Part shown: positions 33,676 through 41,161 of the stretch, piece after piece
Layout of the letters: the number at the start of each line of letters is the position of its first letter
Position numbering within the stretch: the stretch's first letter is position 1
Source: Flavobacterium psychrotrophum
GTDB lineage: Bacteria; Bacteroidota; Bacteroidia; Flavobacteriales; Flavobacteriaceae
Assembly (NCBI RefSeq): GCF_003403075.1
Contig: NZ_CP031557.1
Coordinates: forward strand, 2,728,001-2,792,000
Length of the DNA: 64,000 nucleotides
Direction of reading: 5' to 3'
Translations under genes and position numbers: made by a program
Notes under the pieces: model-generated
Told to the model about the DNA's origin: nothing
The model's database searches: none
What the model saw: only the letters and a program-made list of their open reading frames with translations

Positions 33676-34515
33676 TTACCCCAGCCTTACTTTGGCGTTA
33701 AGCCTCTTTACCAGTTCTTGAGACAATGAGGTGGTAAACTCTTTTTTACGGTATTTTGTAATGGGCTGTATACCGGTAATTACATTGGTAAGAAAAAGTT
33801 CGTCTGCTTTTTGCAGGTCAAACGGAGATATAGAAGCTTCAGAAACCTCAATGCCTTCAACTTTTTTTGTCAGTTCAAGAACCTGTTTACGCATTACACC
33901 GTTAAGGCATCCGTCTGCAATGGGAGGTGTTGTAAGCTTACCGCCACTCAGCATAAAAATATTAGATTGCAGGCCTTCTATTACATTTTTATCATCGTTT
34001 ACAAGCAAGCAGTTGTCATAACTATTTTCATGCGCAAAAATGCTCGCAGTAACGTTTATAAGGCGGTTGGTACTCTTAATGGTAGATAGTAATTGCTTGC
34101 TTACATAAAAGTCTTTATAAAGTTCTACCTCATAAGGGGCATCACTTACTTTATATAAGGCATCAGCAAGTGGCTCTGCTGTAATTACAAAATCGGTATT
34201 TTTCGCCGTGGGCAAATAACGTCCGCCCGGCTGCCTGAAAAACGTAATACGTGCCCTGTAAGACAATGCCTGCGGCAGCGTAGCTACAAGTTCAAGCACC
34301 TGGCTTTCCATATACTCCAGCGTAAAATGCATAGGGATATCCATACGTACTATACGAAGCGAAGCCATAAGCCTGAAGTAGTGGTCTTCAATAAAAAGCA
34401 CCTTACCGCCCAGTACCCTTACGGTATCAAAAATGCCGTCGCCATATAAGAAAGCCCTGTTCTCTTCAATAGCCAGTGCCGATTGCTGCACCAGGCTGCC
34501 ATTGTAATTAATCAT
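33676..34515 (-). CDS. Class IV PLP-dependent aminotransferase
   Basis: 279 aa, fold type IV like branched-chain/D-amino-acid aminotransferase or PabC. PLP-Lys lies in TIKSTNRLINVTAS, and the phosphate-binding stretch is IEGLQSNIFML...TPPIADGCLNGVMR. Whether it is PabC (aminodeoxychorismate lyase) or an aminotransferase cannot be told from sequence alone. A hairpin and T run lie directly before its ATG (34516-34542). Confidence 0.85.
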   Translation of the reverse strand: MINYNGSLVQQSALAIEENRAFLYGDGIFDTVRVLGGKVLFIEDHYFRLMASLRIVRMDIPMHFTLEYMESQVLELVATLPQALSYRARITFFRQPGGRYLPTAKNTDFVITAEPLADALYKVSDAPYEVELYKDFYVSKQLLSTIKSTNRLINVTASIFAHENSYDNCLLVNDDKNVIEGLQSNIFMLSGGKLTTPPIADGCLNGVMRKQVLELTKKVEGIEVSEASISPFDLQKADELFLTNVITGIQPITKYRKKEFTTSLSQELVKRLNAKVRLG

Positions 34516-34549
34516 AAAAAAAGCCCTGAAAAAATTCAGGGCAAATATA
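34516..34549 (-). promoter_or_regulatory. Overlapping promoter and hairpin before the class IV gene
   Basis: On the minus strand TATATTTG (34549-34542) runs directly into GCCCTGAA-TTTT-TTCAGGGC and a seven-T run ending at the ATG of 34515. The hairpin is probably the terminator of the START-like gene, overlapped by the promoter of the next gene. Confidence 0.6.
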
Positions 34550-34569
34550 CTTCTTATATTTTTAAAAGC

Positions 34570-34962
34570 CTATACAGAGCCTAAAACGTGCTTAAGGTCT
34601 GATATCTGGTTTTCCCAAAGCTGCTTAGACTCCTGAACATCTTCCTGTTCTGCAAAGTCAACAACCAGTAACGACACATCTTTAGTAATCTCATCTACAA
34701 GTATGCGTAACTCAAAATAGTAATCACCATCCTTGTTTTCATCATCAATCCACCTGAATTTTACTTTCTCTCCGGTTTTTTTAGACGAAAGACGCGCCTT
34801 TTCCTCTGTATCATCCCATATAAAAGTAAAGTATTCTCCACGTGAGTTAACGTTATCAGCAAACCACTCAGACAGCCCTGACGGCGTAGATATGTACTGA
34901 TACAAAAGCTGCGGAGATGACGTTATAGGAAATTCCAGCTCGTATTTTATTTTTTCGTCCAT
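34570..34962 (-). CDS. START-like domain protein
   Basis: 130 aa from the ATG at 34962. The sequence ELEFPITSSPQLLYQYISTPSGLSEWFADNVNSR matches the Bacteroidetes START-like/AHSA1-related proteins: short beta-alpha-beta(6)-alpha ligand-binding fold. Cytoplasmic, unknown ligand. An upstream frame (MNVKNYIFRKIF) is not supported, since the A/T-rich region has no start context. Confidence 0.8.
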   Translation of the reverse strand: MDEKIKYELEFPITSSPQLLYQYISTPSGLSEWFADNVNSRGEYFTFIWDDTEEKARLSSKKTGEKVKFRWIDDENKDGDYYFELRILVDEITKDVSLLVVDFAEQEDVQESKQLWENQISDLKHVLGSV

Positions 34963-35111
34963 TACTATGAAAATTTTTCGAAATATATAATTTTTAACAT
35001 TCATAAAAAAACATTTACAAAAATAATTTTTTCATTAAAAAAACATTTGGAGAAGTAGAATATTGTGCTATCTTTGCACCCGCATTCAAGGATGTACAAA
35101 CCGAATAAAAT

Positions 35112-35185
35112 GGCGAGGTAGCTCAGTCGGTTAGAGCGCAGGATTCATAACCCTGAGGTCACGGGTTCAACTCCCGTCTTCGCTA
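35112..35185 (+). tRNA. tRNA-Met (anticodon CAT)
   Basis: 74 nt: acceptor GGCGAGG/CTTCGCT, D-arm GCTC..GAGC, anticodon loop TTCATAA (CAT) with closing A-C pair in the stem, T-arm ACGGG/CCCGT with TTCAACT loop. Acceptor is G-T at position 1-72, unlike initiator tRNA. Elongator Met is most likely; a lysidine-type tRNA-Ile cannot be excluded. Confidence 0.92.
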
Positions 35186-35197
35186 CAGAGACAAATG

Positions 35198-35230
35198 GCA
35201 CTATTAGGAGACTAATAGTGCTTTTTTTTT
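35198..35230 (+). terminator. Terminator of tRNA-Met
   Basis: GCACTATTAG GAGA CTAATAGTGC, 10-bp perfect stem, followed by nine Ts. Confidence 0.9.
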
Positions 35231-35472
35231 GTCATTAGCAATCTGTAAAATCAAGATGTATTTTCTAAGCTGTATGCTTATTGAATCCAATGGAGTTGTT
35301 TGTATTTAATTTAGAAACTACTTTAAAATAGAGCAATTTTGACTTTTTTTTGAAACTTTAAAGTAGATGTGACAAAGCTTTCTGTTGCATCTGTCTGATA
35401 AAAAACGGAAATTTGAATCTTGCTCTTAACTAACTCATTTCGTGTTGCCGCTGTTGCCGGCATTTTATTTAA

Positions 35473-36579
35473 TCACGGCTTTAATAATTCTTTGATAGCC
35501 ATGTCTAATACAGGGTCATTCATATTTAGTAAATCATTTTGAGTATTTAGAACATGAATGTCAACAGGCGCACCAATTCCTTCATAACAAGTCATTTTGT
35601 TATCGTAGTATCGCTCATTAGAGAGTGAAATAAGCCACCCATTAGGAAGTGTAAAGCCGTACATATTTGAGTAAATGCCGCGTGTGTTTGAACCAACAAT
35701 TTTTACATTTGGTAGTTCTCTCATTATAGAGGCATATAAATCTCCTGCACTTACTGTTTTGTCATTTGTTAATACTACTACAGGTTTTGTAAATTGAAAA
35801 ACACCTTTAGGCTCAGTGTACCATGTTTCAAGTTGCCCAAAATCTTCATATCCTCCTTTTCTTATTCTTGTTTTTTTATGCATCCCAATTACTTTACTAG
35901 CTGTAAATCTGCCAGCAACTTCATAAGCAAATTCATCATTGCCTCCAATATTATCTCTTACATCTACGATAATTGATTTCACATCTTTAAAGCTTGCAAA
36001 CAGCGTATCCAATAGTTTACCTGCAACTACTGCATCAGGCACATTATCGGAATCTTGATCAACGAAGCATCTGTTGAAACGCAGGTATCCAATACCATTT
36101 GAAGTCGAATAAGCAAACAGAGGTACATGATTAAATTCAGGACCTGAGTATTGCAGCGCTGTAAAATGTTTTTGCAATAATGAAGAATTTACCATTTGCC
36201 AAAACTTATTGCGTAAACTATCAGTTGGAAACTCTTTTACGAACTGTGAAGGTTTTACAGATTTAAATTGCTTTATTCCCGGAACGATAACATTGATATG
36301 ATTGTCATTAAAAGGGGCCAGCATCTGAGAAAAAAACGTATATAAAGAATCATCAGAAGTATTTGCGTTTATCAGTGGTCTATATTTTTTATAGGTGGCA
36401 TGCCAGTCAATATTCCTTAACTTAAAGAAGGCATAGTTGTCTTCGAAAGTATGCCATAACACTTCAAAATTTAATTCTGGTTTTGAAATAGCAGTGTCCT
36501 TTGGATAGGATACCGGATTTTGAGCAATAACAGAACTTATAGAAAATGATAGCAATGCAAGGAAAATATATTTTTTCAT
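35473..36579 (-). CDS. S41-family peptidase (tail-specific protease-like)
   Basis: 368 aa with a signal peptide (LALLSFSISSVIA-Q), hence periplasmic/secreted. The S41 C-terminal catalytic block is recognised: the substrate strand KSIIVDVRDNIGGNDE, nucleophile Ser in TVSAGDLYASI, and the helix GSNTRGIYSN. No PDZ domain is apparent; the N-terminal domain (about 35-150) is family-specific. The gene sits alone between tRNA-Met and a decayed AraC gene. Confidence 0.88.
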   Translation of the reverse strand: MKKYIFLALLSFSISSVIAQNPVSYPKDTAISKPELNFEVLWHTFEDNYAFFKLRNIDWHATYKKYRPLINANTSDDSLYTFFSQMLAPFNDNHINVIVPGIKQFKSVKPSQFVKEFPTDSLRNKFWQMVNSSLLQKHFTALQYSGPEFNHVPLFAYSTSNGIGYLRFNRCFVDQDSDNVPDAVVAGKLLDTLFASFKDVKSIIVDVRDNIGGNDEFAYEVAGRFTASKVIGMHKKTRIRKGGYEDFGQLETWYTEPKGVFQFTKPVVVLTNDKTVSAGDLYASIMRELPNVKIVGSNTRGIYSNMYGFTLPNGWLISLSNERYYDNKMTCYEGIGAPVDIHVLNTQNDLLNMNDPVLDMAIKELLKP

Positions 36580-36596
36580 TTTAAAATTTTTACCGT

Positions 36597-36971
36597 TCGT
36601 GTTAGTTCATATTTCTAAAGGGCATAAGGCATCAAATAAATCACCCATCCTTTCAAAGATATGCTTAAATGTTGCGACAAAGTGGTTTTTTTATGGAAAA
36701 ACGACTTTGTCGCAATGTGAGTTAGTGTCAGTTTAGATGATTTAATTAGTGTAAGCAACTATTCTGTTTTTATGCGACGTTTATATTCTCCTATGGTGCA
36801 ATGAAAATATTTTGAGAAGTTTTTTGAAAGTGTGACAGGATGCAGATTTGTTATTAGTGGGCTCTTTCGCATCTGTCTGCTAAAAGTAAGTTTAAAATAT
36901 ACCACCTGAAGAATTATAGATTTGGGATAACAATAACCTTTGGTATTCATAAAGCAAGAATTATAAGTCAC
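36597..36971 (-). pseudogene. Decayed AraC-family regulator gene (C-terminal half)
   Basis: The minus-strand frame reads NLHPVTLSKNFSKYFHCTIGEYKRRIKTE then a TAG. HPVxLSxxFxKYFxCTxGEYxRRIK is the first HTH-to-linker part of Bacteroidetes AraC regulators. Past the TAG, in the same frame, LLTLIKSSKLTLTHIA continues into the start of the second HTH (typical: LLxxSxLSLTEIA), and then becomes unlike AraC (FFHKKTTLSQHLS). So a nonsense change plus further decay, with the N-terminal sensing domain missing. Confidence 0.7.
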
Positions 36972-37091
36972 TATAGGTAAATCTTATTTGTAAATCCGAC
37001 AGAACCGTTATTCACTTGGAAATGTCCGATAAACTAGCCAAATCTTCCTCAAAATAGTTCGACATCTGTTCGGGCAACGCTACAAAAAATC

Positions 37092-37126
37092 AAAAACCTG
37101 TAAGATAATCACTTACAGGTTTTTTT
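37092..37126. terminator. Orphan terminator-like hairpin
   Basis: AAAAACCTGTAAG and CTTACAGGTTTTT make a 13-bp stem (loop ATAATCA) with a T run on the plus side. No gene ends just upstream on either strand, so the transcript it ended was probably lost. Confidence 0.7.
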
Positions 37127-37231
37127 ATGTTTACTCATTTTCTGATTATTTTAATTAGCTCAAAAATACTCCTTAATGGGTACTGAAATTGATGCAGAGT
37201 TGGCTATATTTACCTATAACCAATATATACT

Positions 37232-37933
37232 ATGAAGACATTCTCATCTTTAGATGCACAGGTAGAAAACTATAACGCCGGATTACCCTTAAACCCAATA
37301 GCCCTCAATCAGCTAAAACTCCCTGTTGATTTTACGAGCAGGGCATTTTTAACCAATAACGTGGGCAACAAATCATTAGAAGGCATAGCAAAGCTTGTAG
37401 GCAGCGTAGTAAAAAAATCGATTATAAACCGTGTAGAAACTTATGAAGAAACCGGAAACAATTACAAAAAAGACGGTGTAATTGTTGTACCTACAGAACC
37501 GGCTAACGGGGTTTTGGTAAAAAACACGTACAACAGGAAAATTGGCAGTGTCATAAAATTTTTGATTGCAGGTGCTTCTTTTGATAATGATATAGCCTAT
37601 GAGATATTGGTTAATGATATAGCCGAGGCAAGCATAGAAGGCTCTGAACTGGATAAAGATGCACTTTATAACGCCTACGGTACCGAAGCAGACAAAGATG
37701 CTTATTATATAATATTAGCCGCTGTGAGCACCAGCCTTACCTACTCTACTTATAATAAAACAAGCAGCAAGGCAGACTTCAGTATCTCGGCAGTATCTGT
37801 TAACGGATCGTATTACAAAGATGGAAGCTCCCTTTTCAGAGAATGGAAAATAGGATTTAAACCTATTAAAATATCAGAATTTTTAAAAGGATATACGCCA
37901 GCGAAACCTTCTGTTACCCAAACTCCGTCATAA
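37232..37933 (+). CDS. Hypothetical protein
   Basis: 233 aa, no signal peptide, no membrane segment. Starts MKTFSSLDAQVENYNAGLPLNP and ends in a low-complexity tail KPSVTQTPS. Beta-rich with hydrophobic cores (AYYIILAAVSTSLTYSTYN, DFSISAVSVNGSYYKDGS). Not recognised. It is transcribed alone with a weak TATATTTA -7-like sequence upstream and convergent to 37969. Confidence 0.7.
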   Translation: MKTFSSLDAQVENYNAGLPLNPIALNQLKLPVDFTSRAFLTNNVGNKSLEGIAKLVGSVVKKSIINRVETYEETGNNYKKDGVIVVPTEPANGVLVKNTYNRKIGSVIKFLIAGASFDNDIAYEILVNDIAEASIEGSELDKDALYNAYGTEADKDAYYIILAAVSTSLTYSTYNKTSSKADFSISAVSVNGSYYKDGSSLFREWKIGFKPIKISEFLKGYTPAKPSVTQTPS

Positions 37934-37968
37934 ACTTATAGCGCACCTTATCTCCCGATAAGGTGTTT

Positions 37969-38352
37969 TTATTTTTCGCCTGGCCTGTAGCTACTGCGAT
38001 TTCTGTTTTTAAAATGCTGTTCGGGGTCTTCATCTACTACATCATATACCTGCCCGCCAAGTGCAGCACGATTAACATAATCTTCCTGCTGCCTTAACTG
38101 TATCATATTGCCCAGTACGAGCGAAAATTCATAATGCATCTGTGCAAGGCGTGCGTGCATATAGCCATATGCAAACGCTTTGTTAAACAACACGTTATTA
38201 CCCTGACTCATTGTTGCAATAACTGCCCCGTTTGTTATACGCCATTTAATAGTTACATTAAGGTTAGCCGCATTTTTTGTATTATTGTCTATCAGATCAT
38301 TAACTTCTCTTAGTGTGCTATACCCTAAATATATTTTATCCCGCTCTTTCAT
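37969..38352 (-). CDS. Hypothetical protein
   Basis: 127 aa, soluble. N-terminus LGYSTLREVNDLIDNNTKNAANL, two helical-looking segments and a hydrophilic C-terminal tail (HFKNRNRSSYRPGEK) rich in Asn, Arg and Ser. No motif recognised. Separate transcript. Confidence 0.65.
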   Translation of the reverse strand: MKERDKIYLGYSTLREVNDLIDNNTKNAANLNVTIKWRITNGAVIATMSQGNNVLFNKAFAYGYMHARLAQMHYEFSLVLGNMIQLRQQEDYVNRAALGGQVYDVVDEDPEQHFKNRNRSSYRPGEK

Positions 38353-38441
38353 AACTAAGATTTATTTCAATTACAAATTTAAAAGAAAATAATCTTATAT
38401 TTAAATTTTAAAAATCAGTACTTATCAACACTCCATAAAAA

Positions 38442-38461
38442 AACCACGCCTAAGCGTGGTT
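38442..38461 (-). terminator. Terminator of DUF4252 operon
   Basis: AACCACGC TTAG GCGTGGTT with a T run in the minus direction, 62 bp past the stop of the last gene of the sigma/DUF4252 operon (38523). Confidence 0.8.
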
Positions 38462-38522
38462 CTGCTAAATTCAATCCTGAATTTATAAGGACAATTCTTT
38501 ACCTAAACCTTATCCTAATTTA

Positions 38523-39068
38523 TTATTTTCTGTTTTTAAAAAGTTCCTGTAACGGCTTTAGCTGTTTGCTGTCTATAGGTGCCTTTTGTAGCAGCTGTGC
38601 AATAGTAAGCACATTAGTTGGGGTCATATCGTCTCCGGTAACCCTAATAAGCCCAAAACCATTTGATGGCTCGTGCATATACACTACAAACTCTTCTATA
38701 TGCTCACCGTCTCCTTTAGTATTTATAGAAGCACCCATACCATCATGATTAAACTTTACAAGCTCATCATAAGTATCATCTTTCAACAGCTTTTTCACTT
38801 CAGCATCTTCCTTTTCATAGGTCTTGCCATTAGAGTCATTAGCTTTAAAAACCAGCACATTTATATGCTCAAGCGATTTCAAGGCCTTTTTTTGATCATC
38901 AGAAAGGTCAAGGCTATCTGTTTTTATAAAAGTGGGTGCAACATCTAAGGCTATAAAATCTTTAGCCTCACTTTTTTCTATAAAATACTTCTGTACAGAG
39001 GGCTTACTTTCGCATGAAGTAAGTAATAGTATAGCAGAAGCGGCGATTATGTATAGCAAACGTATCAT
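38523..39068 (-). CDS. DUF4252 lipoprotein (third copy)
   Basis: 181 aa, lipoprotein signal (ILLLTSCES). The domain EHINVLVFKANDSNGKTYEKEDAEVKKLLKDDTYDELV and EFVVYMHEPSNGFGLIRVTGD matches the DUF4252 layout of the two upstream genes, with a longer acidic middle. The last gene of the ECF-sigma operon. DUF4252 proteins are envelope-associated with unknown role. Confidence 0.8.
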   Translation of the reverse strand: MIRLLYIIAASAILLLTSCESKPSVQKYFIEKSEAKDFIALDVAPTFIKTDSLDLSDDQKKALKSLEHINVLVFKANDSNGKTYEKEDAEVKKLLKDDTYDELVKFNHDGMGASINTKGDGEHIEEFVVYMHEPSNGFGLIRVTGDDMTPTNVLTIAQLLQKAPIDSKQLKPLQELFKNRK

Positions 39069-39070
39069 AG

Positions 39071-39592
39071 TTATTTCTTTTTAGAAGCTTTTTTAAGCTC
39101 ATTACCGCCCGGAAGGCTCATTTTATCAGTAAGCATTGATATATCGCTAAGGTCGAAATTTCCGGTAAGAGACATCAGTACAGTTTCATCCTTACCACCG
39201 TCTATAAACATCAGCAGTTCTTTAACCTGAGAGCTTGTAGCACCCTGTTTAACATATATCTTTATGTTCCTGCCACTGTCGTTTATGCGCATAAGTTCAT
39301 CCAGCGGGTTAGACTTAAGGTAACCGTCTACAGTGCTGCGCATCTCTCCGGTATACTTACTATTATCTGTAGTAAATACCCTGAGGCTTTCCAGTTTTGA
39401 CACCAGGTTTTTATACTGCGCGGCATCTTTATCCTTAGGATCTGTCTTTATCTGGCTCATAAGCTCAAACATCTTTTTATTTACAATAACAGATGTAATG
39501 CCCGTCCTGTCTTCAAACTTTGTAAAAGGCGACTGCGCAAAAAGCATGGCAGGTAAAAAGACAAACAGAAAGGCTATAAATACTTTTTTCAT
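39071..39592 (-). CDS. DUF4252 secreted protein (second copy)
   Basis: 173 aa with a signal peptide (LFVFLPAMLFA-Q). DUF4252 hallmarks: FEDRTGITSVIVNKKMFELM, then LESLRVFTTDN, NPLDELMRINDSGRNIKIYVKQGATSS, ELLMFIDGG, VLMSLTGNFDLSDI. Nearly collinear with the gene at 39635. Two bp before the next gene; same transcript. Confidence 0.85.
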   Translation of the reverse strand: MKKVFIAFLFVFLPAMLFAQSPFTKFEDRTGITSVIVNKKMFELMSQIKTDPKDKDAAQYKNLVSKLESLRVFTTDNSKYTGEMRSTVDGYLKSNPLDELMRINDSGRNIKIYVKQGATSSQVKELLMFIDGGKDETVLMSLTGNFDLSDISMLTDKMSLPGGNELKKASKKK

Positions 39593-39634
39593 TTTGATGT
39601 TATTAAATTATTTTTGGGGTAATCAAGGCTTAAA

Positions 39635-40105
39635 TTACTTCAGCTTCTTAAGGTCGTTAAGGTTAATATTACCGGTAAAACTAAGCAATACTACCTGTTT
39701 ATCCTTATCGTCTTCTACAAAAACAAGCGCTTCTCTTACTTCAGATTTGCTTGCACCCTCTTTTACATAAATCTTTACTTTAGAACCTTTGTCGCTAATG
39801 CTCATCAGCTCATCAAGGGTATTACTTTTAAGGTACGAAGATACTGCGTTCCTTATGTTTTTCATGTGCTTTTTTTCTGAAGTCGTAAACACTTTAAGGC
39901 CGTCAAGATTTTTAACCATGCTTAGGCACTTATCTGTCTTTTCGTTACCGGAAACCTCTATGTTGCCGGCCATTTCAAACAACTCTTTGTTAAGCGTTAC
40001 CGATGTAATGCCGTCTACGTCTTTAAACTTGTCAAAAGCGGTAGTTTGCGCAAATCCTATAAATGGTGCAACGGCTAAAATTGATGTGATGATAAACTTT
40101 TTCAT
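39635..40105 (-). CDS. DUF4252 secreted protein (first copy)
   Basis: 156 aa, signal peptide (ILAVAPFIGFA-Q). Same domain as the two following genes: FKDVDGITSVTLNKELFEMA, NLDGLKVFTTSEKK, NTLDELMSISDKGSKVKIYVKEG, ALVFVEDDKDKQVVLLSFTGNINL. I start at the ATG at 40105, at the signal peptide, which places it 4 bp after the end of the upstream gene. Part of the sigma-factor operon and likely a sigma-regulated envelope stress component (inference). Confidence 0.85.
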   Translation of the reverse strand: MKKFIITSILAVAPFIGFAQTTAFDKFKDVDGITSVTLNKELFEMAGNIEVSGNEKTDKCLSMVKNLDGLKVFTTSEKKHMKNIRNAVSSYLKSNTLDELMSISDKGSKVKIYVKEGASKSEVREALVFVEDDKDKQVVLLSFTGNINLNDLKKLK

Positions 40106-40109
40106 GATG

Positions 40110-40556
40110 TTATTCTTTAAATACTGTTTTTCTTGTTTTTTCATATTCTCCTATGTAATTCATGCTGCTCACGCCAACGTTTACGTTTTTAGAGAGCATA
40201 TTAAGGGCCTTCTGTGTTTGTATAAAGGCTTCTTCGGGGGTATCATAAGTACCCAGGTCTTGTTTTTGCGGCGGTTCATTAAAGTTAAACCAGGTAACCA
40301 TACCCGCCAGCAATACCACACTAGCCGCTACCGATATCCATTTACGGTAATTTACCTTAATGGTAAGAGGCAACTCTTTTTTAAATTCGCCTGCATCGGC
40401 CTGCGCTTTAAAATACCCAAACATTGGCCTGTACTGCTCCAGGTGTGGCGCCACACCCGGCGAAGAAAAGTAAGCTTTTAGCTGCTGCTCCTCTGCAATA
40501 CTGGTTACCGCGTCAAAATATTTGTCCAGTAGGGCTTCAACTGTTTTTAATTCCAT
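40110..40556 (-). CDS. Anti-sigma-like single-pass membrane protein
   Basis: 148 aa: N-terminal cytoplasmic region (MELKTVEALLDKYFDAVTSIAEEQQLKAYFSS) with several acidic/leucine positions as in zinc-less anti-sigma domains, one membrane segment (WISVAASVVLLAGMVTWF, about 74-91) and a short extracytoplasmic tail. It overlaps the ECF sigma gene by 20 bp. Position and topology suggest the cognate anti-sigma, unproven. Confidence 0.7.
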   Translation of the reverse strand: MELKTVEALLDKYFDAVTSIAEEQQLKAYFSSPGVAPHLEQYRPMFGYFKAQADAGEFKKELPLTIKVNYRKWISVAASVVLLAGMVTWFNFNEPPQKQDLGTYDTPEEAFIQTQKALNMLSKNVNVGVSSMNYIGEYEKTRKTVFKE

Positions 40557-41052
40557 AGCTGTGTTTTTTTGTCAATTCTTCCCTCAGTGTCTTACGTGCT
40601 CTTGATAAGGCCACCCGCACTGCGGTTTCATTCATATCCATAATCTTTGCAATCTCCTCAAACTCGTATTGCTCTATATCGCGAAGCTGTACAATAAGGC
40701 GTTGCTGCTCTGGCAGGCCTGCCATAATCTTTTCTGCCCATTCCCAACTGTCGCGGTCTTCTGCCTGTTGCTGTAAGCCCGCCTGGCGATCAGTATAATT
40801 GGAGTGCACAATCCGCATTTCTGATGCCTGCTTGCTCTTAAGCCGGTCCAGGCAATAGTTCTTAGCCATCGTCATGGCCAGAGCCTCTACGCTGGAGTAG
40901 CCACTAAGCTTCTCCCGGTTATTCCATAACTTTACCAGCACCTCCTGGGTGGCATCTTCCGCTTCTTCGGTGCTTACCAGCAAGCGCCTGGCCAGCCGGA
41001 AAACTTTATCCTTAAACGGGGAGATGGTTTTTATAAACTCCGCCTGGTTCAT
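40537..41052 (-). CDS. ECF-type RNA polymerase sigma factor
   Basis: 171 aa sigma-70 family member: region 2 with RLARRLLVSTEEAEDATQEVLVKLWNN, region 4 with LPEQQRLIVQLRDIEQYEFEEIAKIMDMNETAVRVALSRARKTLREEL. Lacks regions 1 and 3, thus group 4 (ECF). First gene of a five-gene minus-strand operon (sigma, anti-sigma-like, three DUF4252). Confidence 0.92.
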   Translation of the reverse strand: MNQAEFIKTISPFKDKVFRLARRLLVSTEEAEDATQEVLVKLWNNREKLSGYSSVEALAMTMAKNYCLDRLKSKQASEMRIVHSNYTDRQAGLQQQAEDRDSWEWAEKIMAGLPEQQRLIVQLRDIEQYEFEEIAKIMDMNETAVRVALSRARKTLREELTKKHSYGIKNS

Positions 41053-41161
41053 TTAATGGTTGTTTATTATCGGTTTATAATAGCTAGACGAGTAGCTATA
41101 TTTTTTGTTACACGAATATTAAAAATATTTAAATTTACGTTTTAAATATAAAAAGCGCTCA

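Noticed and set aside
36990..37085. Short coding-like tail (EQMSNYFEEDLASLSD) on the minus strand and a possible tRNA remnant near 37060
   Set aside because: The peptide is bounded by an upstream stop within two dozen codons, and no cloverleaf can be drawn.
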